From NCBI RefSeq assembly GCF_009208555.1, contig NZ_WFLI01000006.1:124001-188000 (forward strand): a stretch of 64,000 nucleotides of DNA, given 5' to 3'. Below the pieces are notes generated by a model. The model did not search any database and was not told the DNA's origin. It was given only the letters and a program-made list of their open reading frames with translations. Source of the stretch: Janthinobacterium violaceinigrum. Its GTDB lineage: Bacteria; Pseudomonadota; Gammaproteobacteria; Burkholderiales; Burkholderiaceae_D. The translations under genes and the position numbers were made by a program. Every line of letters starts with the position of its first letter. The first letter of the stretch is position 1. Shown here piece by piece: positions 26,974-35,300 of the stretch.

Positions 26974-29013
26974 ATGAAAGAAATCTACCTCGACAGCAAT
27001 GCCACCACTTGCGTGCTGCCCGCCGCCGTTGCCGCCGCCAGGCAGGCGATGGAACACGGCTATGGCAATCCCAGCAGTACCCACGCCACGGGATTGCAGG
27101 CCAAGGCCATGATGGATGGCGTACGCCAGCGCGCCAGCCGCTTGCTGGGCGTGGGCGACGGCCGCCTGATGTTCAACAGCGGCGCCACCGAAGGCATCCA
27201 GACGGCCGTGCTGTCGGCCCTGTGCGCGCTGCGCGAACGGCGCGACGCGGGCAAGCGCATCGGCAGCCTGCTGCTGTATGGCGCGACCGAGCACAAGGCC
27301 GTGCCGGAAAGCCTGGCCCACTGGAACCGCTTGCTGGGCCTGAACCTGGAAGTGCGCAAGCTGCCCGTCGATGCGCAGGGGCGCCACGATCTGCAGGCGC
27401 TCGATGCGCTGATCGGCGATGCGGCCATGCTGTGCACGATGGCGGCCAACAATGAAACGGGCGTCGTCAGCGACCTGTCCGCCATCGCGCAGCTTCTGCA
27501 GGAACGGGGCGCCGATGCCTACTGGATGGTCGATTGCGTGCAGGCGCTGGGCAAGCTGAAGCTGAACCTGGCCGCCACGCGCATCGATTACGCGCCGTTT
27601 TCCGGCCACAAGCTGTATGCGCCCAAGGGCATCGGCATGCTGTACGTGCGCGCCGGCGCGCCGTTTACGCCCCTGATGATGGGCGGCGGCCAGGAAGCGG
27701 GCCTGCGCTCCGGCACGGAAAACATGGCCGGCATCGCCGCGCTGGGCGCCGTGTTGGCTGCCCTGGAAGATGGCAAGACTTTCCGCAGCCACGCCGACCT
27801 GGCCGCTTTCCGCGACAGCCTGGTGGCCAGCCTGGAGCACGCGTTCCCCGGCATCGTCTTCAATATGCCGTTCGAGCTGTCCCTGCCGACGACGCTCAAT
27901 TTTTCCGTGCCGGGCCTGTCTTCGAAGGAATTGCTGGACCTGTTCGATGCGGCGCGCGTGCGCGTCAGCTCGGGCAGCGCCTGTTCCGCCGCCAAGGCCT
28001 TGCCCAGCTACGTGCTGGAAGCGATGCACGTGCCGCAATGGCGCGCCAGTTCGGCCATCCGCCTGTCGTTCGGCCCCCTGATCGATGCGGCAACCATCGC
28101 GGCTGCCTGCGCGCGCATCGAGCGCTGCGGCGAAGCACTGCGCAGCAGCTGTTTGCTGCCGTCCGTGCTGGCGCCATCGTCGCAGGACGGCGCGCAGGAG
28201 GGCATAATCCAGCTGGGCGTCGATGGCCAGTGCACCTGGCTGCTCAGCGATGCGGCCAGCGCCAGTTGCGTCGTCATCGATCCCGCCGCCGCGCTCGTGC
28301 CGCGCCTGGCCGCTTTCATCCGCTGCCAGCACCTGGCCTTGCGCGCCATCGTGCACACGACGGCGCCGTCCGACCACGGCGCGGCGCGCCTGGCGCTGCT
28401 GCAGGAGCTCGCCATCGAACAGGTGGGCCGCGTCGATATCGACGGTGAGCTGGCACTGGGCCAGCAGCGCCTGCGCCGGATCGAGTGCGGCGAAACGCAT
28501 GTGTACCTGCTGGGACAGCGCTTCGCCTTCACCGGCGCCCTGGCGCCCGAGGCGCTGGCACCCTTGCTTGAGGCGGGGCTGGTGACGCCGGACACCGTGC
28601 TGTGCAGCTCAAGCGATGACGGCCGCCTCTGCAGCACCGTGCGCGCCGCAGGCGAAGGCGAAGCGTCCACGAGCGAACTGCAGCTCGATGCGGCCGGCTT
28701 GCCCGCTTTCCTGCGCCAGCACCCCGACGCCATCCTCGTCGATGTGCGCGAAGCATATGAACACGCGGCCTGCGCCGGCACGGTGTTCGAGGGCTGTGCC
28801 GTGCATAGCGTCCCGCTGAGCCGCCTGGCCGGACAGGTGGCTGCCTGGCTGCAGCAGCCGCAGCGCCCGCTGGTCTTTTTCTGCCGCAGCGGCAACCGCA
28901 GCGCGCGCGCCGCCGCCTGCCTGCGCCGCCTGGGCCATGGCGCGGCGTGGCAGCTCAACGGCGGCATGGCGATGGCGGAAGCGACGCGCCACCCGCTGGC
29001 CATCGCGGCCTGA
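26974..29013 (+). CDS. Cysteine desulfurase / degenerate metallo-beta-lactamase / rhodanese fusion
   Basis: 679 residues from the ATG giving MKEIYLDSNATT. Residues 1-395 are a class V aminotransferase-type cysteine desulfurase: TEHK around 106-108, PLP lysine K213 in SGHKLYAPKG, and catalytic C337 in SSGSACSA. Residues 410-545 resemble the metallo-beta-lactamase fold of persulfide dioxygenases (TWLLSDAASASCVVIDP), but the HxHxDH metal motif reads TAPSDH (463-468), so it is probably not a dioxygenase. Residues 572-675 are a rhodanese domain with active loop C637-RSGNRS. The design suggests that sulfur released from cysteine passes to the rhodanese cysteine within one chain. A divergent Lrp/AsnC regulator and a palindrome lie upstream. 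Confidence 0.88.
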   Translation: MKEIYLDSNATTCVLPAAVAAARQAMEHGYGNPSSTHATGLQAKAMMDGVRQRASRLLGVGDGRLMFNSGATEGIQTAVLSALCALRERRDAGKRIGSLLLYGATEHKAVPESLAHWNRLLGLNLEVRKLPVDAQGRHDLQALDALIGDAAMLCTMAANNETGVVSDLSAIAQLLQERGADAYWMVDCVQALGKLKLNLAATRIDYAPFSGHKLYAPKGIGMLYVRAGAPFTPLMMGGGQEAGLRSGTENMAGIAALGAVLAALEDGKTFRSHADLAAFRDSLVASLEHAFPGIVFNMPFELSLPTTLNFSVPGLSSKELLDLFDAARVRVSSGSACSAAKALPSYVLEAMHVPQWRASSAIRLSFGPLIDAATIAAACARIERCGEALRSSCLLPSVLAPSSQDGAQEGIIQLGVDGQCTWLLSDAASASCVVIDPAAALVPRLAAFIRCQHLALRAIVHTTAPSDHGAARLALLQELAIEQVGRVDIDGELALGQQRLRRIECGETHVYLLGQRFAFTGALAPEALAPLLEAGLVTPDTVLCSSSDDGRLCSTVRAAGEGEASTSELQLDAAGLPAFLRQHPDAILVDVREAYEHAACAGTVFEGCAVHSVPLSRLAGQVAAWLQQPQRPLVFFCRSGNRSARAAACLRRLGHGAAWQLNGGMAMAEATRHPLAIAA

Positions 29014-29042
29014 CGAGGTTGAAGTTTCCTAGTTGAAATATT

Positions 29043-29068
29043 GCACCGTGCCATCATTGGCACGGTGC
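29043..29068 (+). terminator. Hairpin after the desulfurase fusion gene
   Basis: GCACCGTGCC and GGCACGGTGC form a perfect 10-bp stem around ATCATT. The T-run expected of an intrinsic terminator is absent, so it may end the transcript weakly or protect its 3' end. Confidence 0.5.
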
Positions 29069-29355
29069 CGCTGGCGCATTTCCCCTGTTAATTTCCTCCT
29101 GGCATTTTTCCTCCTTACAACTGGCTGATTTCTTTGCCGGCACGTCCCTAAAACTGCGGGTATGTACGCTAGCGCACGGTCTTGCGTGCAGGGCGCACCT
29201 ACGATGAAGTTCAGAAAATCTCCCTATACCCTGAGATTCGTCGCAACGCTCCGGCGCTTCGCTTTCCGTCTTCGCCAGTGTCCGATCGTGTTCTTCCAGA
29301 CTGGGCCAGCGTGACGGTGGCCGCTGGCTGCCTGCGCGCACCTAGCGAGGCCAAG

Positions 29356-32300
29356 TTGAAAGAGTACACCGCAGTAGTCACGCAGCAGATCCAGCAACAG
29401 ATTTCCAAGTTTAAAGAAATCTTCCGCGACCATGCCCTCGCACCGGACAGTTTCGACGCCGCGCGCGACGATGCCTTGCCCCTGCGTTCCGAGCTGTTCA
29501 GCGCCATGCAGATGGCGGCCCACGGCAAGCACGTGGCTGCCGGCCATGCGGTGGGACGGCACCATGGCCGTGACCGCCTGTTGGCGCGCCTGGCCGACAA
29601 TGCGGCCCTGATCACGGCCACCGTCAACGAGCTGACGGCCACGGTGAAAAGCGGGCGCCAGGTCACGCCCGCGTCGGAATGGCTGCTCGATAATTTTTAT
29701 CTGATCGAAGAGCAGATCCGCACCACGCGGCGCCATTTGCCGAAGAACTACAGCAAGGAGCTGCCACGGCTGACTGCCGGCGTGGATGCGGGCTGTCCGC
29801 GCGTGTACAAGATCGCGCTGGAAATCATCTCGCATGGCGACGGCCGGGTCGACCTGGAAAACCTGTGCCACTTCATCGAGGCCTATCAGGATGTGGCCAC
29901 CCTGACCCTGGGCGAACTGTGGGCCGTGCCCATCATGCTGCGCCTGGCCCTGATCGAAAACCTGCGGCGCGTCGCCGTGCGCGTGGCCGATGACCGCATG
30001 CAGCGCGACCTGGCCAATACCTGGGCCGACCAGATGACGGAGATCGCCGAGCGCAATCCCAGCGGCTTGATCCTGCTGGTGGCCGACATGGCGCGCTCGA
30101 ATCCGCCGATGACCAGCGCCTTCGTGGCGGAGCTGTCGCGCCGCCTGCAGGGGCAAAGTTCGTCGCTGACCCTGGCGCTGTCGTGGCTGACGCACAAGCT
30201 GGCCGAATCGGGCCTCACCATCGAGCAGCAGATCCAGTCCGAGATCGGGCAGCAGGCGGCCGATCAGGTGTCGATCGCCAACAGCATCGGCAGCCTGCGT
30301 TTTCTGGGCACCATGGATTGGCAGGAATTCGTCGAGACCATGAGCGTCGTCGAGCAGACCCTGCGCCTGGACCCGGCCGGCACGTACGGCTTGATGGATT
30401 TCGCCACGCGCGACAGCTACCGCCACGCCATCGAGCGCATCGCCAGGCGCAGCGCGCGCAGCGAGGTGGAGGTGGCCGAGATGGTGGTGCAGCTGGCGCA
30501 CACGCATGGCAACGGCAACGATGCGCGCCGCGGCCACATCGGCTTTTACCTGGTGGGACGCGGCGTGCTGGTGCTGGAAAAGCAGGCTGGCGCCAGGCTG
30601 CCGTTTGTCGAGGCGCTGCAGCAGACGGCGCGCGCCGCGCCGCTGGCCGTCTACCTTGGGGCCATCTGTTTCCTGAGCCTGGCGACGAGCGCCTTGCTGC
30701 TCGAGCGTGCCGTGCGCCATGGCGTGCAGGGCTGGTCCCTGGCGGCGCTGGGCGTGCTGGCGCTGCTGGGCAGCAGCCAGCTGGCCGTGGCCGTGGTGAA
30801 CTGGCTGGCGACCCTGATGACGTCGCCGCACCCGCTGCCGCGCATGGATTACCAGGCCGGCATTCCGTCGGACGCGCGCGGCATCGTGGTGGTGCCGACC
30901 CTGATCTACAGCCAGGACAACGTGGCGGCCCTGTGCGAGGCGCTGGAAGTGCGCTATCTGGCCAACCGCGATCCGAACCTGCGCTTTTGCCTGCTGACGG
31001 ACTTTGTCGATGCGGAGGCGCAAACGCTGCCCGGTGACGAGGCCTTGCTGCGCCAGGCGCAGGACACCATCCGTGGCCTGAACGACAAATACCGCGTGGA
31101 AGGCATCGAGTTCAAGGACAATGGCGACCCGGCCGAACGCGAAGAGCTGGGCCACGTGGGACCGTTCCTGCTGCTGCACCGTCCGCGCCTGTGGAATTCG
31201 CAGCAGAATGCGTGGATGGGGCAGGAGCGCAAGCGGGGAAAATTGTCCGACCTGCACGCGTTCCTGCGCGGCGGCGCGCGCGACAGATTCGCGCTGGTGG
31301 AAGGCGAGTTGCGCGGCCTGCGCACGATCAAATACGTGATCACGCTCGACACGGATACGCAGCTGCCGCGCGACGCGGCGCGCGAATTCATCGCCACCAT
31401 GATGCACCCGCTGAACCGCCCCGTGCTGGATGCGGCCGGCACGCGCGTGGTGGCCGGCTACGGCATCCTGCAGCCGCGCGTGGCCGTCGCGCTGCCCAGC
31501 GCGAACGCGTCGCGCTACGAGCTGCTGTGCGGCGGCGAACCGGGCATCGACCCGTACACGCGCACCGTCTCCGACCTGTACCAGGACGTGTTCTATGAAG
31601 GCTCCTTCATCGGCAAAGGCATCTATGACCTCGACATGTTCGAGCGCGTGCTGGGCCAGCGTCTGCCCGACAATAAAATCCTCAGCCACGATCTGCTCGA
31701 AGGCTGCTACCTGCGCGCCGGCCTGCTCAGCGATTCGCAGCTGTATGAAGAATACCCGGCCCGCTATGACGCCGACGTGAGCCGGCGCCAGCGCTGGATA
31801 CGCGGCGACTGGCAGCTGGTCGGCTGGCTGCTGGGCCGCGTGCCGGGCCGCGCGGGCAAGCGCGAACGCAATCCCCTGTCGATGCTGTCGCGCTGGAAGC
31901 TATTCGACAACCTGCGCCGCAGCGTCGTGGCGCCCGCCACGACATTGTCGCTGCTGCTGGTGTGGGGCTTTTTGCCGCACGTGGCGTTCTGGAGCGCGGC
32001 CGTGCTGGCCATCATCTTCCTGCCGCCCGTGTTTTCGGCCCTGTACGACCTGCTGCGCAAACCGCGCGACACCCTGTGGCGCCAGCACCTGGCCGCGTTC
32101 GAGCGGCGCTGCGGCGTGCAGTTTTCGCACGCCATGCTGACGCTCGTCTTCCTGCCGTACGAAGCCTGGATCAGCCTGGACGCCATCGCCCGCACCTTGT
32201 GGCGCCTGGGCGTGTCGCACAAACATTTGCTCGACTGGCGCGCCTCGAACCTGCACAGCTCTTCCGGCTCGCAGGCCGATAGCTGGCGCGCCATGTGGTG

Positions 32301-35300
32301 TTCGCCCGCGCTGGCGCTGGCCACCTTTGCTGCCTTGCTGGCCTGGCGCCCCGCCGCCTTGCCGGCAGCGGCCGTGGTGCTGCTGCTATGGCTGGCCGCT
32401 CCCGCCATCGCCTGGTGGATCAGCCGTCCCATCGAACGGGCCGTGGCGCGCCTGTCGGCCGAGCAGGGACGCTTCCTGCATGGCGTGGCGCGCAAGACCT
32501 GGGCATATTTCGATACGTTTGTCGGCCCCGATGATCACTGGCTGCCGCCCGATAACATGCAGGAGCATCCGAACCTGGTGGTGGCGCACCGCACTTCGCC
32601 GACGAATATCGGCCTGGCGCTGCTGGCCAACCTGACGGCCTATGATTTCGGCTACCTCACCATGGGCCAGCTGATCGAGCGCAGCCGCGCCACCTTGCGC
32701 AGCATGGGTGAGCTGGAGCGCTTCCAGGGCCATTTCTACAACTGGTACGATACGCAAACGCTGAAGGCCTTGCAGCCCATGTATATCTCGACGGTCGACA
32801 GCGGCAACCTGGCCGGCCATCTGCTGACCTTGCAGCCGGGACTGGTGGAACTGTACGACGCGCCCATCATCGGCGCGCAGGTGGTACAGGGCATCCGCAC
32901 GACGGCGCAGGTGCTGCAGGAGTTCATCGCCGCCGAAGGCGAAGGCAAGGAAATGCGCGCGTCGCTGGCGCTGCTGCAGGCGCCGGCCGCGCCGGCCAGC
33001 CTGCCCGAATGGCATGCCTACCTGCATGCGGCGAATGGCGCGGCCGACGCGCTGCTGTCGCTGACCCTGCAAAGCGAGGATGGCGAGCTGTCCATGTGGA
33101 GCGGCGCGCTGGCGCGCCAGTGCCGCGCGGCGCTGGCCGAGCTGCTGCAACTGGCGCCGTGGGCGGCGCAAGCGGACCTCGATGCGGCGTGGCAGCGGGT
33201 GCCGACCCTGCGCGAACTGGCCAACCTGACGCTCATGGAAGGCACGCCGCCCGAGCTGGCGGCGCTGCTGGTCCAGGGCAGCGAACAGGCGGGCCGCCAC
33301 ATGCGCGACATCGCCCATGCGGCGGGCCAGGCGCGCGACTTTGCGCAGGTCGAATACGCATTCCTGTACAACCCGTCGACAAAACTGCTGGCCATCGGCT
33401 ACAACGTGAGCGAGCGGCGCCTCGACCCCAGCTACTACGATTTGCTCGCTTCCGAAGTGCGCCTGGCCAGCTTCATCGCCATCGCCCAGGGACAGCTGCC
33501 GCAGGAGCACTGGTTCGCGCTGGGGCGCCAGCTGTGCATGGTGGCTGGCCAGCCCGTGCTGCTGTCGTGGAGCGGCTCGATGTTCGAATACCTGATGCCA
33601 CTGCTGGTGATGCCGAATTATCCGAACACCCTGCTCGACCAGACGTATCACTCCGTCATCGAGGCGCAGATCGACTATGGCCGCCAGCGCGATGTGCCGT
33701 GGGGCGTTTCCGAGTCCGGCTACAACACGGTCGACGCCAGCCTGAACTACCAGTACCGCGCCTTCGGCGTGCCGGGACTGGGCTTGAAGCGGGGCCTGGC
33801 CGACGACCTGGTGGTGGCGCCGTACGCCAGCATGATGGGTCTGATGGTGCAGCCGGAAGCGGCGTGCCAGAACCTGCAGCGCATGCAGGCGGCCGGCTAC
33901 ATGGGCCGCTACGGCTTCTTCGAGGCGATCGACTTTACCACGGCGCGCCTGCCGCGCGGGCAGGGCAGCGCCGTCATCCGTTCCTTCATGGTGCACCACC
34001 AGGGCATGGGTTTCCTGGCCCTCAGCTACCTGCTGCACGACCGCCCCATGCAGCGCCGTTTCGAATCCGATCCGCTGCTGCAATCGGCCTTGCTGGTGCT
34101 GCAGGAGCGCACGCCGCAGGCGGGCGCCTTTTACTCGAACACGGCTGAACTGGCGGTGCTGCGCAGCGGCGCGCCCGAGCAGGCCATGCCGATGCGTATC
34201 CTCACGCAGGCCAACAGCGCCGTGCCCGAAACGCAGCTGCTGTCGAATGGCCGCTACCACGTCATGGTGAGCAATGCGGGCGGCAGCTACAGCCGCTGGA
34301 AAGACTTGTCCGTGACGCGCTGGCGCGAGGACAGCACGCGCGACAACTGGGGCAATTTCTGCTACCTGCGCGACCTCGACGACGGTACCGTCTGGTCCAC
34401 CATGTACCAGCCCACCCTGGCCGAGCCGAAGAAATACGAGGTGATCTTTTCCGAGGGACGCGCGGAGTTCCGCCGCGCCGACCACGGCCTGGATCTGTAC
34501 ACGGAAATCGTCGTCTCGCCCGAGGACGACATCGAAATCCGCCGCACCCGCATCAGCAACAATTCGAACCGCCAGCGGCGCATCGAGATCACCAGCTTTG
34601 CCGAAGTGGTGATGGCGCCGGCGGCGGCCGACGCGGCCCATCCCGCGTTCAGCAAGCTGTTCGTGCAGACGGAAATCCTGGCGCAGGAAAATGCGATTTT
34701 GTGCACGCGCCGTCCCCGCTCGAAAGACGAGCAGATGCCGTGGCTGCTGCACGTGATGACGGTGCATGACGCGGAGCGCTACGAGGTCTCGTTCGAGACG
34801 GACCGCGCGCGCTTCATCGGCCGCGGCAACACGGCGCAATTACCGCTGGCGCTGCAGGAAAGCGGCCCCTTGAGCGGCGGCCACGGCTCCGTGCTTGACC
34901 CCATCGTGGCGATCCGCTACGTCATCACGCTGGCCCCCGACCAGGCCGTGACGGTCGACAGCGTGACCGGCATGGTGGAGCAGCGCGAGGCGGCGCTGCA
35001 CCTGATCGACAAATACCAGGACCGCCATCTGGCCGACCGCGTGTTCGAACTGGCCTGGACGCACAGCCAAGTGGTGCTGCGCCAGCTGAATGCCAGCGAA
35101 GCCGATGCGCAGCTGTATGCGCGCCTGGCCAATGCCGTGATCTATCCGAATGCGGCCTTGCGTGCCGAGGCCAGCATCCTGATCAAGAACCAGCGCGGCC
35201 AGTCCGGCCTGTGGGCATATGCCATCTCGGGCGACCTGCCCATCGTGCTGCTGCAGATACGCGATTCGGCCAATATCGAACTGGCGCGCCAGATGGTGCA

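Noticed and set aside
29203-29313. 36-codon frame (MKFRKSPYTL...) ahead of the glucan synthase, a possible leader peptide
   Set aside because: It has an ATG but no ribosome site, and no regulatory structure or conserved pattern was seen around it.
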